Assembly: GCA_947683625.1 (NCBI GenBank)
Contig: CANTUR010000834.1
Coordinates: 248,001-312,000, forward strand
Length of the DNA stretch: 64,000 nt
Source: Mallotus nudiflorus
Taxonomy: Eukaryota > Streptophyta > Magnoliopsida > Malpighiales > Euphorbiaceae
Direction of reading: 5' to 3'
This document shows, piece by piece, positions 36,812-47,645 of this stretch (positions within the stretch are counted from its first letter, which is position 1; each line of letters begins with the position of its first letter). Made by a program: the position numbers and the translations under genes. The notes beneath the pieces are model-generated. The model saw only the letters and a list, made by a program, of their open reading frames with translations. It was not told the DNA's origin and ran no database searches.

Positions 36812-36890
36812 CTGTTTTTAAATTTACTTAAAAATTTCTAAACTTTACATCTTTAAACAATTTTAATATGTTCTTTTATCATTAAAAAAT
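36812..36890. repeat. MULE left arm, outer piece
   Basis: Its TAAACTTTACATCTTT and AATTTTAATATGTTCTTTT words correspond in reverse complement to about 47,010-47,080 of the right arm. It ends at the TTAAAAAAT target site of the PDX1 Pack-MULE and continues at 38,898. Confidence 0.65.
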
Positions 36891-38888
36891 AGGATAAGGT
36901 ACATTTTGGCCCCTAAAGTATACCCCAAGGTGCACTTAAGTACCCTAATTAAATTTTGGCTCAATTGAACTGAAAATTCACATTTTATTGAACTTTACAC
37001 CCTTCTCATAATGCCATCTTCTTCCATTTGTAGTAGCACCATTACATGCCCTTAAAGTGGGCCACGTAGGTAATAAAAACCATAATTTTTCTTTCCATCT
37101 CCTTCAATCATTTAACTACACTAATAAAAACCAATTGTGAGATGTCATCAATGCTGAATAATCCAACATAGTCGAAGAAGCCTATGCATGCACTATTATG
37201 GCCGTTGTTGCTCTTCTTTCTTCTTTAAGAAAATGACCAAGTGATAGAGTATTGTTGTCAGCGTTAACAACATTAGTGTTTAGCTTTGGGCATAGTGAAA
37301 ACAATATAGTTTTAAGTTATAATTACTCTTATGGTCTCTTAAGGTTTCTGCTGCACTATTTTTTCTAGCTGATCTTCTTGGGAGTTCTAACATGCTAGAA
37401 ACTCCAATAAGGCTCCCAAGTGTCATGCTTTTTTCATGGAAGAATGGTTCAATGGACTAAAAATTAATCATAAAAAAAACTTGAAAACAAGAAAATTCTG
37501 CTCTAATGAAGCAAAATATTGAAAGCTATAATGGTACATTAAGCTACCAATTGGTGTTTCTTGTAAAAAAAACTAGATTAAAACTGACCCTTTGGACACA
37601 GTTTACATTTTATTATAGTTTTCACGATATTTTTAGAACTTATTACGTAACCCATTTTGATTGATAGTGAATGGGCATATATACCTTATTATGTTGTCAC
37701 ATTATTGAGCATGCAAAAGCCATATAGCCAACAAGAAAATATTCTTTTAAAAAAATAATATATAAATAGGTCGATAGAGCAATGGCATTACAATGTGTAG
37801 AGGCATAAACTATTATAATGGACCATGTGAAAAGAGAAAAGAGTGTTTGACTTTACTTTTAGACTTAGAGTTTGTATAAACCTAAAAAATAAGAATGGAA
37901 AATAAATAAAGTAGCTCACTTTGAACCTAACAAGTAGTAAAAATTTGGGTGGAAAAAGGGTTCGTATAGTAGTTTCTAATAATAGTTCCATAAAAATTTT
38001 ATTTTTATGTAATGAAAGGCCAAAAGTTGGGTAATTAATATTGGAAAGAAGAAACACCTGTATGTCAAGATATGAGGAAGAATCAATGGTGGAGGTGGAA
38101 AGAAGAAACACCTATCTGTATAATTAAATCATGAGAAGCAATAGTCTTTTTAGCAAAACTAAAAACTTCATCACCATCCATGTTTCTAAGAACTGTATTA
38201 TCACCCATCACAGACTTTACATGCCTAATTGCTTTAATAACATTACCTGTCCTAGCTTCACCTTTTGTTTTTATCATAGCAGCTTCTTCACAAACCTTTG
38301 TAATGCTTCACCCAAATTATGACAGCCATAAACAAAAGGAATATGGAAGTTATGCTTATTAATATGATTTTCTTCATCTACGAGAATAAGCACTTTGCTT
38401 TCACTATTGTAGTCAATACCCAAAGTTTGTAAGATTTGTGGTTTGATAAAATGGCCAATATGGGCTTTGGCCATGATAGGGATTGTGATTGCCTATTTGA
38501 TTTTTTTTACCAGCTATGGGTCGCTCATGTGAGCGATGACACCTTACCGCGAATATCAATTAGGACATGTTCTAAAGCCATAATAGTGCATGCACCGACT
38601 TCTTCAACTATACGGGATTGTTCAACATTAATGACATCCTGTATCTGGTTTTTATTGGTGTGCTTCAATGATTGAAAGAGATGGAAAGTAAAAAGATGGT
38701 TTTTATTGCCTACATGGCCCACTTAAAGGGCATGTAACGATACTACTGTAGATGGAAGAAGATGGTGATAAGGGAAGGGCTTGAAGTTCAATAAAACTTG
38801 AATTTTCAGTTTAATTAAGCCAAAATTTAGTTAAGGTGCTTAAGTGCACCTTAGGGTATACTTTAAGGGCTAAAATGTACCATATCCC
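36891..38888. mobile_element. Pack-MULE carrying a PDX1 fragment
   Basis: A 1,998-bp element with terminal inverted repeats of about 246 bp (36,891-37,137 and 38,644-38,888). The ends read GGATAAGGTACATTTTGGCC and GGGATATGGTACATTTTAGC inward. A perfect 9-bp target duplication TTAAAAAAT lies at 36,882-36,890 and 38,889-38,897, the Mutator hallmark. It encodes no transposase. The interior carries a fragment of a host gene for pyridoxal 5'-phosphate synthase PDX1 on the minus strand, directly inside the right repeat. Together these define a Pack-MULE. It inserted into the arm of another MULE. Confidence 0.92.
38113..38641 (-). pseudogene. PDX1: Captured PDX1 (pyridoxal 5'-phosphate synthase) fragment
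   Basis: Read leftward: QDVINVEQSRIVEEVGACT and MALEHVLIDIRGKVS (38,641-38,525), then after a frameshift PIMAKAHIGHFIKPQILQTL, GIDYNSESKVL and DEENHINKHNFHIPFVYG (38,474-38,274). After another shift: MIKTKGEARTGNVIKAIRHV, SVMGDNTVLRNMDGDEVFSF and AKKTIASHDLIIQ (38,277-38,113). These match the plant PDX1 TIM-barrel enzyme of vitamin B6 synthesis from DVVNAEQARI through YDLVMQT. That is about 175 of roughly 310 residues, without N- and C-termini. Plant PDX1 genes are commonly intronless, so absence of introns does not prove an RNA origin. Two frameshifts and missing ends make it non-functional. Confidence 0.9.
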
Positions 38889-38897
38889 TTAAAAAAT

Positions 38898-39518
38898 TAT
38901 AAACTTTACAATTTATAACAATTTTAATACATTTTTTTAAAAACATTTATAAAAAACATTGCTAAAACTCATAAAGTTTAGGAGTTTTTTTAGACAATTA
39001 GGCTAATATTAAATTATAATTATTCAATCAACTTTTCAGCATCTTTTAAAATGTTGTAGTATTTACTATTGATATGGCACAAAAATTGTTTTAATTAAAA
39101 AATAGTATTTCAATTTGTTAGTAAAAATTTTAATGAGTTAGTAAAAATTTTCTTCTTAAGATATACCATTTTAAAAAAATAGTATTTCAATTTGTTATAA
39201 ATTTAGAATTACTTATATGACAGTGAAATGTTTTTTTAATTAAAAACATGTTAAAATTATTAAAAGGTGTAAAGTTTACAATTTGAAAGTGAAAAGGATA
39301 ATTCTGTGTAGTAAACAATTGCAAACTGATGAAAAATTGAAATACTATATTATAATAGTATATTTTAAGGAAACAAAATTTGCTAACTCATTAAATTCTT
39401 TTTTTTAATTAAAAGGTGTTGGTGTTATATCAACATAACATTTTATCAGATACTAAAATATTAATTAAACAAATATAGTTTAATATTGAAATAGAATTTT
39501 TTTTTTTGTTGATACATT
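38898..39518. repeat. MULE left arm, inner piece
   Basis: Reverse-complement match to about 46,372-46,960. For example, GGTGTTATATCAACATAACA (39,420) pairs with TGTTATGTTGATATAGCACC (46,443), and AAACTCATAAAGTTTAGGAG pairs with the 46,900 region. Similarity is judged by eye and interrupted by small gaps. Confidence 0.7.
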
Positions 39519-40132
39519 TTAGGCCTAATTACCTAAAGAATCCTGAACTTTTGAACTTCTAACAGTTTTAGCTCATTCTTTCAAGTTTTTAAAATATAGT
39601 GTTATACTATTAGTTTTTTAACAAAAATGCTTTTCAGTTAAATTTAGTGGTTATTTTTAATGATGTGGCACCATAGCTTATTTGAATTGAAATTAAATAT
39701 TAAGTCAGTCAAAAAGTTGTTGACTCATCATTTACTTAAGTAAAAAATGGTGCGTTTGTCTTTTTTTTTTTCATCTCATTCCTTCATCTTTCTTTTGAAA
39801 GCAATATTGATGAAAAAACTAAAAAATCTGAAGAAATCTCTTTCAATGTTAAAGAATCTGACTTTTCTCGATGTGATTATTGAAGAAAGGGACCTCTTTA
39901 TCATACTAAAGATTCGGAAAGGTGTGTTGTTAATTTTTTACATTGCTTTCTAAGGTTTACAAATTTATGGGTATTCACTTTTAGAATACAAAATTAATGA
40001 AATTACTAAATTTCATTATCTTATATTATTTGTTAATAAGAAAGAAATGGGTGTTTTCAAATTTTCAATTGATATGTAGGGTTTTAAAAATAAAAAATTT
40101 AGTTTTTTCATTTTTAAATATGTACATGCAAA

Positions 40133-41393
40133 ATGGATATCTTTACAATACATCTACACCATAGAGGTGCATTTGTCAACACCAAAAAGGGGGGGGAGTA
40201 TGTTGGTAGGGAAATGAAAGTTATTGAAAGTTGTGATCCAAATAGAATTGGTTTCCTTTATATTGAAGGGTTTGTGCTAAATTTAGGGTATGCAAGTATC
40301 ATAAAGATGGCATTTTTTAAACCTAACGATGGTTGATTTGAGACAGTGACTAATGATAAAGGGGTATGGATATATACACTTATGTGTATTAAGGATGATA
40401 TTATATATGTGTATATAAAAGTTATACCAATTATGGAGTTTAAAGGTGAAAATGGTATAGGCAATGAAAATAATATAAATGTTTCTCATAATAAAGATGA
40501 TGAGGCTTCTGTAATAGGAGTTATTGTGCATGTAGATTATATAGATGTTGTTGAAAATGAATTAAGTAGGAGTGAAAGTGAAGATCTTGATTATGATCCT
40601 TCATAGTGTAGTGAAACTAATGATGGAATGGGTGATGATGATTTCACTTTTGATTATGAAGAATATATGGAAGCCATAAGAAACTTAAAATAGGAGAGGC
40701 TGTATTAGATTGAAAATGATGAACTAGGTGTGGTATCAACAACATATAGAAGGGGAGAAAGAAAGCAAAAAAAGAGGTTGTAGCAACATCACAAGAAAGA
40801 GTAATGTACACAACATTTATTAATAATCTTAAGAAAGAGGATGATAGCTACAACATTGAATACTATTCATTTGATGATTCAGTTGTGACCCCCTGTTACT
40901 AATAAGGAGGTGATTTCAATCCATTAAAAAAGAAGGGTTAAACCAATTGTTGTTCTCCTAACTGTGACCATAAACATCTAAAGCTGTAAATTGGTTTAAG
41001 GATCAAAGATGCTCAAGAATTTAAAACTTTAATACAAAAATAAGCAATCTTTAATGGCCACAATATAAGATGTAAAAGGAATGGAGGTAGCAAGTTAGAT
41101 TCTAGGTGTGTTGATGGCTGCCCTTAGAAGTGCTATGGTTGAAAAATGCAAGATGAATAAACTTTTATTATAAAGACATTTATAGGTGAACATACCTATA
41201 ATAGAGAACCTATAAATAGGTAGGTAATAACTAAATGGTTGGAAATAAAGTATTTGAGAGTGTTCAAAGGGAATTCTAATTATCTAGTTAAGGATATTTT
41301 GGATGAAATGAAAGAGAAGTATGATATCAATGTAAATTTAAATGACATGTTATAGAGTTAAGTGGAAAGCTCTCAATAAAATTACAGTTTCTT
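40133..41393 (+). pseudogene. MULE transposase, N-terminal part, broken
   Basis: It opens MDIFTIHLHHRGAFV, then GGEYVGREMKVIESCDPNRI and GFLYIEGFVLNLGYASIIK, the conserved N-terminus of plant MuDR-type transposases. Further on (broken frames) come GVWIYTLMCIKDDIIYVYI and an acidic linker, ENELSRSESEDLDYDPS. Then the MuDR DNA-binding region: LGLRIKDAQEFKTLIQK, CKRNGGSKLDSRCVDGCP, FIIKTFIGEHTYNR and YLRVFKGNSNYLVKDILDEM. The sequence ends at 41,393, where the chromovirus LTR begins. The catalytic DDE domain and SWIM zinc finger are missing from the window, probably deleted with the 3' part of the chromovirus. It would bind the element ends and cut them. Confidence 0.82.
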
Positions 41394-42266
41394 TGATGAT
41401 GCAACCAAGCTAAGTAAGCCCATCAAATCAAGTGATCCATTACATTATAAAGGACCAATGACAAGATCAAGGACAAAGAAGTTCAAACAAGCATTGAATT
41501 TGTTTATCTTTTACATTATGAGCAAGTTGGTGGATTTGACTTCAAGTACAAGCTTGGAGTCGTATGATGAAGAATTTAAGCTAATTAGCTTAATTTCCAA
41601 TTCTAAATTAATTAGCTTGAATTGGATGAATTTTGAAGTTATTTTTTCTATTTTGGAGTCAATAAGGAAGATTCAAGAAGATTTGAGAAGATTCAAGAAT
41701 ATTCCAAGTCAAAGTCAAGGGTCAATGGTCAAAATCCTACATGGCATGCTTCAATGCTTAGTTGTCATGAGTTGTCATTTTGTTTAGTTATAATAAGTTT
41801 TCATTAGTTGTCCATTTTGACTTTCCAAAGATGAGTTGTCATTAGTTGTCTTATTTTGAAGGAATTCTCACTAATTAAGGATTTTCCTTTATATTAGTCT
41901 ATAGGAATAAGTAAGAAATCTTTTTCTTCAAGGATTAGGATGTTTACATGCCTATATAAGGGAAAACCCTATGTAAAACGAATTTGAGGATTGAAATATT
42001 GAAAGTGAGGCTTTTCCTTAAACTTTGTTCTTTTGAAACTTTGCAAGTTTACTTGAATTGTTTCATATTTACCTTTCATTACACTTGCTATGTTAGATTA
42101 GATTTAGAATTGTGTGATTGTTCATCTTTTAATAGCTAAGTATCTTACTTCAATTTAATAATCAAGGGGTTTAGCTCCATCAATACAACCTATCCTTGAT
42201 GATCCTTGGGCTAGATTTCAAAGTTGGATGCGCATTCTATCTCTATTATAGGTAGGGTTCATATCA
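41394..42266 (+). repeat. 5' LTR of the truncated chromovirus
   Basis: 873 bp, TGATGATGCAACC...CATATCA, with a TATA box CCTATATAAGGG at about 41,961-41,972. Its start encodes SSDPLHYKGPMTRSRTKKFK (41,430-41,490), the chromovirus polyprotein C-terminus normally encoded across the 3' LTR. The open frame at 41,458-41,787 is therefore LTR sequence, not a separate gene. Short words ATGAGTTGTCATTAGTTGTC are repeated at 41,770-41,850. Confidence 0.82.
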
Positions 42267-42284
42267 GTTTAGTATCAGAGCCAA
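42267..42284 (+). other. Primer-binding site of the truncated chromovirus
   Basis: Directly after the LTR: GTTTAGTATCAGAGCCAAAC. It resembles the TGGTATCAGAGCC initiator tRNA-Met site with one change in TGG (TAG). Confidence 0.75.
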
Positions 42285-43160
42285 ACTTCAAGGTTTGGTT
42301 ATTTATCATTTAATTTTTGTTCATAATTTCTTCTTCTTCTTCTCAATTTCAAAAAAAAAAAATCCAATCATTGTGTTTTAAGCAAAAGGGTTCAAAATCT
42401 ATCAAAAGACACTTAATTGATTTAGTTTGTTCAATTTTCGCATTTATTGAAAAAAAAACAAAAAAAAATTACTTTTTTTATTCAAAATTGTGTGTTGATT
42501 GTGTTTGTGGGTTTATAACTCAAATTTGACTTCTTTTGTTAATTGTCATCATGTGCGATTTCTTAGCTTCTAAAAAATTGGGTTTTTTTTTTAATTTTGA
42601 TCAAAGTTTTATTCACTTGCTTATTTTTCTTGTTTATTTGATTCATGAATAGTCACTTTAACTTTTAAGTTTAATTTGATTTTTGTGATTATGGTGTTGA
42701 GTTGATTGAACAATTCTCGCATAATTAGCATTAGTTTTATTAGAACCGAGATTTGGGGAATTTGAGTGGTAAAAGGTGAGTGGTGAGCTCATAAGAGGGT
42801 AAGAGCCTTATTGAGTGAAACACGAGTATGAGTATAATTTAAATTGAGTGAAACACGTAAAAGAGTGTTTTGTGAGTTTGTCATTTTTTTTGGCTACTAA
42901 TAATTTTTTGTATGAAAAATTAAAGCAATGACTCAAGAAGGAGGAAATGAAGGGGGAAACACTAAGGCCAAAGAAAAAGTCTTTAATGAAAGTGATGATG
43001 ACGAGTGCAATTTAAAGATGCCTGAGCTTGAGGATGCAAGTGATGATGAGGTTGTACAAAGTCCATCACATGGTGAATTGCTTATTATAAGTTGAATCAT
43101 AAATATGCAAACCAAGATGGAGGATAAGGCATAATGTGAGAACATCATTCACATTAGATG
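42285..43160 (+). pseudogene. Leader and vestigial gag of the truncated chromovirus
   Basis: The first 640 bp are an AT-rich leader with no gene. From ATG 42,930 a short frame reads MTQEGGNEGGNTKAKEKVF and an acidic stretch SDDDECNLKMPELEDASDDE. It then passes through a stop into the sequence preceding protease (NIIHIRCKVQDEVC). No gag core domain or zinc knuckle is visible, so most of gag is deleted. Confidence 0.6.
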
Positions 43161-43560
43161 CAAGGTGCAAGATGAGGTATGTTGCATGATCATTGATGGT
43201 GGTAGTTGCACAAATGTAGCTAGTACCATGTTAGTTGAGAAATTACAGTTATATACCATGAAGCACCCTAGGCCTTACACATTGCAATGGTTGAATGATT
43301 ATGAGGAGATAAAAGTGACTAAACAAGTAAAGATAGCATTTTCCATAGGCAAATATGAAGATGAAGTATTGTGTGATGTAGTGCTTATTCAAGCTTGTCA
43401 TATTCTTTTGGGGCGTCCTTAGCAATATGATAGAAGGGCTAATCATAATAAGTTTTCTAATATATATTCTTTTGTAACGAATGATGTACCCATTACCCTT
43501 TAACCTTTAACCCCTAAAGAAGTGTATCAGGACTAAAAGTCCTATAGCAAAGATTTGAAG
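43161..43560 (+). pseudogene. Chromovirus aspartic protease
   Basis: The frame from 43,165 reads CCMIIDGGSCTNVASTMLVE, with the D-G-G-S active-site loop, then HPRPYTLQWLNDYEEIKVTK, FSIGKYEDEVLCDVV and HILLGRP. A stop (TAG) replaces the tryptophan usual after GRP in this family (GRPWQ). The family tail NHNKFSNIYSF continues to about 43,500. The protease would cut the polyprotein. Confidence 0.85.
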
Positions 43561-43586
43561 AGTTTAAAAAAGAAAAAGCAACAATA

Positions 43587-43606
43587 AGAGAGAGAGAGAG
43601 AGAGAG
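43587..43606. repeat. (GA)n microsatellite
   Basis: About ten AG dinucleotides in the protease-RT linker, next to lysine-rich purine sequence (43,600-43,760). The long complementary frames across it are simple-sequence artefacts. Confidence 0.9.
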
Positions 43607-43936
43607 TTTGCATAAAAAAGAAAAGGAAAACAAGCAAAAGGAGAGCTGTGAGAAAAGCAATGAGAGGAGTGAGCAAAGAGTGGAAAAAAGAGAGCTTGAG
43701 GGGATGCACAATAAGAAAAAGAAGAGTGATGCACATGCAAAAGGAGAGTTGAGTGTGAATGAGGTAAAACAAGAGAGAAAAGCAAGTTTTTATGCAAAAG
43801 AAAAAGATGTGAGGATAGCTTTACTTTAAGGTAGCCTATGCTTGTACTTATTTATAAGGAATCTTATTTGAGCTATAACGATCTTGACCCTTCTTTGCCT
43901 AGTTCTTTTGTGAGATTATTGTAGGAATTTCAAGAT

Positions 43937-45156
43937 GTGTTTCCCAATAATATTCCTAGTGGTTTGTCACCAATAAGAGGAATGGAGCATCAAATTGACT
44001 TTGTACCTGGTTCTACAATTCCAAATAGACTCGCGTATAGATGCAATCATGAGGAAACCAAGAAGTTGAAAAGGCAAGTTAAGGATCTTATGAACAAAGG
44101 TTCTATTAGAGAAAGCATGAGCCCGTGCGCCATTCCGGTTTTACTTATGCCTAAGAAGGATGGAACTTAGAGAATGTGTGTTGATTGTCATGCAATTAAC
44201 AAAATAACGATAAAGTATCATCATCCTATTCTTAGGTTAGATGATATGCTTGATGAGTTGCATGGGGCTGTTATATTTTCCAAGATGATTTGAAAAGTGG
44301 CTATCATCAAATTCGTAAGAAAGAGGGTGATGAGTGGAAAACTACATTTAAAACAAAATATGGTTTATATGAGTGGTTAGTCATGCCTTTTAGTTTAACT
44401 AATGCACCTAGCACTTTTATGAGATTAATGAACCATGTTTTACATGCTTTCATTAGAAAATTTATGGTTTTTTATTTTGATGATATACTTATATATAGTA
44501 AATCTTTGGAAGAGCATATTGGACATGTGCATTTGGTTTTGGAAGTGCTGCGTAAGAAATGTTTGTATGCTAACCTCAAAAAGTGTAGTTTTTTCACACA
44601 TAAGCTTGTTTTCTTAGGCTTTGTTATTAGTGCAAAAGGAATAGAGGTAGATGAAGAGAAGGTCAAGGCAATTAAAGATTGGCCTACGCCTAGAGGAGTT
44701 GGTGATGTGTGAAGTTTTCATGGTCTTGCAAGCTTTTATAGGCAAATTATGAGGGATATTAGTACCATTATTGCACCATTAACCGAAGTCATCAAGGAAA
44801 ATGTTGGCTTCAAGTGGGGAGAAGCACAAGGACAAGCATTTAACATGCTTAAGGATAAGTTGATATCTGCTCCTTTACTTACTCTACCTAACTTTTTAAA
44901 AATTTTTGAAATTGAATATAATGCTTCAGGTTTAGGAATTGGGGCTATTCTAATGCAAAATGGACAACCAATTACTTATTTTAGTGAAAAGTTAAATGTT
45001 GCAAGCTTGAAGTACCCCACTTATGACAAGGAGATGTATGCCTTAGTTCACACTTTAGAAACTTGGCAACATTATTTTTTGCCTAAAGAGTTCATGATAC
45101 ATACTAATCATGAATCCTTAAAGCACTTGAAAGGGCAAAACAAGTTTAACAAATGA
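43937..45156 (+). pseudogene. Chromovirus reverse transcriptase and RNase H
   Basis: 43,937-44,170: GMEHQIDFVPGSTIPNRLAY, KRQVKDLMNKGSIRESMSPC, PVLLMPKKDGT, then a stop in place of W. 44,290-44,712: KSGYHQIRKKEGDEWKTTFK, MPFSLTNAPSTFMRLMNHVL and the catalytic box VFYFDDILIYS, then LVFLGFVISAKGIEVDEEKV. 44,749-45,156: RDISTIIAPLTEVIKE, FKWGEAQGQAFNMLKDKL, FEIEYNASGLGIGAILMQ (the RNase H first aspartate in EIECDAS has become N) and YPTYDKEMYALVHTLETWQHY. At least three stops or frameshifts separate the pieces. Confidence 0.92.
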
Positions 45157-45824
45157 CATGCTAGATGGAGTGAATTCATTGAATTGTTTCCTTATGCCAT
45201 TAAATACAAACAAGGTAAAAAGAATGTTGTGGCTGATGCACTTTTAAGAAGGTATACTTTGCTTGCTTCTTTAGATGCCAAATTGCTAGGATTTGAATAC
45301 ATAAAAGAGTTGTATAAGAATGATAATGATTTTGGTAGTGTTTATCATACATGTGAAAATGTTGCTTTTGAAAAGTTCTATAGGCATGATGGTTACTTGT
45401 TTAAAGAGAAACAGCTATGTGTTCCTAACTGTTCTATGCGTGAATTGCTTATTCGTAAAGCACATGAGGGTGGTTTAATGGGACATTTTGGTATAGCCAA
45501 GACTTTGGATGTTTTACATGATCATATTGGCCTAATATGAAAAAAGATGTTAGAATTGATGATAAGTGTATTGTGTGTAAACAAGCTAAGTCTAAGTTAA
45601 AACCACATGGTTAATATATACTTCTACCCATGCTTAGTTCACCTTGGATTGATATTTCCATGGATTTTGTGCTTGGTTTACCTAGGACTAGGCATGGACA
45701 TGATTCAATAGATGTTGTTGTCGATAGGCTTTCTAAAATGGCTCACTTTATAGCATGTAGAAAAATTAATGATGCGCAACATGTTGCGGATTTTTTCTTT
45801 AAAGAGATTGTTCATTTGCATTAG
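45157..45824 (+). pseudogene. Chromovirus integrase N-terminal part, truncated
   Basis: 45,184-45,540 reads FPYAIKYKQGKKNVVADALL, then the zinc-binding region (LLIRKAHEGGLMGHFGIAKT). A frame break leads to KCIVCKQAKSK, and 45,630-45,824 has SPWIDISMDFVLGLPRTRHG and VDRLSKMAHFIACRKINDAQ, with the first catalytic aspartate. The sequence ends before the second aspartate and glutamate; the chromodomain and 3' LTR are absent. Confidence 0.88.
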
Positions 45825-45830
45825 CCAAAT

Positions 45831-46371
45831 TATGAGACTTGATAATAAGTGTTTTTCATTTTAATAGTGTAGTATTTTCCTTTTAAATTAATGACAGCAG
45901 AATTCAAACTTTACACCTCATGACTCTAAGAAGAGACTACATGATTACTCTCTCACTAGTGAAAATAAAGAGGCTGACCAAGGCTCTGAATAGTAATTTA
46001 CATTGTAAGAATAATTCATCAAATGACATATTCATATGCTATTGAAACTTTTTCCTTTTACAATTTTAAGGTTTAGTTCGACTAGTTAAGAAATTGTCCC
46101 TATTTTTAAAGATTCGTAATCAAATATCATTTTTTCATTACACACATATATACCCATATTTATATAAATACACATATATGTAGTTATATAAAAGCATAAT
46201 TAGATAAAAAAAACCTGAATTTTATGAGTTTTAACAATTTTAACATATTCTTTCAACTTTTCTTGAAAAAAATATTGAATTTTACGTACTTTAATAAATT
46301 TAATACATTCTTTTAAAATTTATAGTTTTAATCATGAATTTATAGTTTTTAACAATTTTAACATCTTTTTT
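45831..46371. other. Unassigned AT-rich sequence inside the MULE
   Basis: No open frame or known domain. From about 46,200 it repeats words of the type GAATTTTATGAGTTTTAACAATTTTAACA, related to the MULE arm but not paired with the left arm. Confidence 0.5.
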
Positions 46372-47115
46372 TATAATTTATCAACAATAAAAATTATTTC
46401 AATATTTAACTATATTTGTTTAATCTATATATTAGTATCTGTTAAAATGTTATGTTGATATAGCACCAAAAACCTTTTAATTTAAAAATAAAAAAATTAA
46501 AGATTTATTAAAAAATTTCTCCTTAAAATACAATATTTTAAAATTAAAAAAAAATTCATAAGTTTGCAGTTGTCTATATAACACTGAAATATCTTTTTCA
46601 CTTTAAGATTGTAAACTTTACACCTTTAAATAATTTTAACAAGTTTTTAATTAAAAAACTCATTTCAATGTCATATAAGTAATTCTAAATTCACAAAAAA
46701 TTAAAATACTATTTTTTACAATTTTAAAATGGTATATTTTAAGGAAAAAAATTTTACTAACTCATTAAATTCTCTTTTTTTAATTAAAAAAGAATTTAGT
46801 TTCATATCAACATTAAAGACTACAAGTCTACAACATTTTATAAGATGTTAAGGAATTGATTGAAAAAATATAATTTAATATTGGCCTAATTATCTAAAAA
46901 AATCATGAACTTTAAGAGTTTTAACAAATTTTTTGACAAATTTTTAAAAAAATATGTTAAAATTGTTAAAAGTTGTAAATTTTAAGATTTTTTTAATAAA
47001 TATTAAAAAAACATATTAAAATTATTAAAAGATGTAAAGTTCAAGATTTTTTAAATAAAAGTTGAAAAAACATGCTAAAATTGTTTAAACTCATAAAGTT
47101 CAAGATTTTTTAAGT
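46372..47115. repeat. MULE right arm
   Basis: Pairs as reverse complement with 36,812-36,890 plus 38,898-39,518. Contains a shorter internal palindromic arrangement: GGCCTAATTATCTAAAAAAA at 46,882 faces its complement at about 47,090-47,124 (TTAAGTAATTAGGCC). Very AT-rich; no gene. Confidence 0.7.
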
Positions 47116-47128
47116 AATTAGGCCTTAT

Positions 47129-47427
47129 ATAAATGAAAGTTGAAATTGTTAAATTAATTTTAATTTAATTATAGTTATTAATATATGTTATAGGCGTTGA
47201 CATGTAAAAATTAATTAATAGTTATAATTAAATAAAAATTAATATAGTAGTTCCAAATTTTATTTGCATAAGTGCACATAAATGTACTAAAGTAAAAGCT
47301 TTTAAAAAAATTAATATGTGGAGTGGGGATTGAAATGTAAATACTACTTTGATGAAAGAACGACAATAAAATAATAATTCATAAATATTTGTGCCCTAAC
47401 GACTAAAACAATTTTGGTTTTTTTTTT
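47129..47427. other. Intergenic spacer, possibly former upstream DNA of the beta-glucosidase gene
   Basis: About 300 bp with no gene and no match noticed elsewhere in the window. It lies immediately left of the 14.3-kb Pack-MULE-like element whose right end is 61 bp from the beta-glucosidase TATA box. Before that insertion it would have adjoined the promoter. This is inference from position only. Confidence 0.4.
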
Positions 47428-47645
47428 CAAGAAAAGGTACAAAATCCCCTTATCATCTTGCCCTAAGTTCAATTTTCCTCATAACATTTTTTAAAGTCCA
47501 AATAAACTCTTAATGTTAACAAAATAACAAAAAAAGGCTCCTCCATTTAACACCATTTACAACTTTGAAAATTGGCCATTAAAAATGCTTATGTGGCCTA
47601 TGGGTCCTATAAATGTTGACATGTATGAATAAAAAATTCTATATT
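47428..47645. repeat. Left terminal inverted repeat of the BTL-carrying element
   Basis: Reverse complement of 61,551-61,765 with scattered substitutions. The longest shared run visible is around TTTAACACCATTTACAACTTTG. Confidence 0.88.

Larger units (their letters stand above)
41394..45830 (+). mobile_element. 3'-truncated chromovirus-like Ty3/gypsy element
   Basis: A plus-strand element with 5' LTR (41,394-42,266), initiator-Met-type primer site, a reduced gag, protease, RT, RNase H and the start of integrase, ending at about 45,830 without a 3' LTR. The single LTR begins TGATGATG and ends CATATCA. The protease and RT sequences are of the plant chromovirus type. It disrupts the MULE transposase, and its missing 3' end is adjacent to missing transposase sequence, suggesting one deletion removed both. 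Many stops; inactive. Confidence 0.88.
36812..47115. mobile_element. MuDR-like MULE with inverted arms of about 0.7 kb
   Basis: An AT-rich left arm (36,812-36,890 plus 38,898 to about 39,518) is the reverse complement of a right arm (about 46,372-47,115). Matching words include CTACAACATTTTA.AAGATG, TAATTTAATATT.GCCTAATT and AACATTTTATC/AACAGATACTA. Between the arms is a plant MULE transposase remnant on the plus strand. The left arm is interrupted by the PDX1 Pack-MULE and the transposase by a chromovirus. Long inverted arms plus this transposase indicate the Mutator-like superfamily. The exact termini and target duplication were not found; the extreme left end seems lost beside the LINE. 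Confidence 0.68.

Noticed and set aside
38889..39010. Target duplication for the long-armed MULE
   Set aside because: No matching 9-bp pair was found at its apparent ends, and the extreme left end seems lost next to the LINE at about 36.8 kb.
41458..41787. Independent 109-codon gene
   Set aside because: It is the chromovirus polyprotein tail reading into its own LTR; the rest of the frame is LTR sequence.
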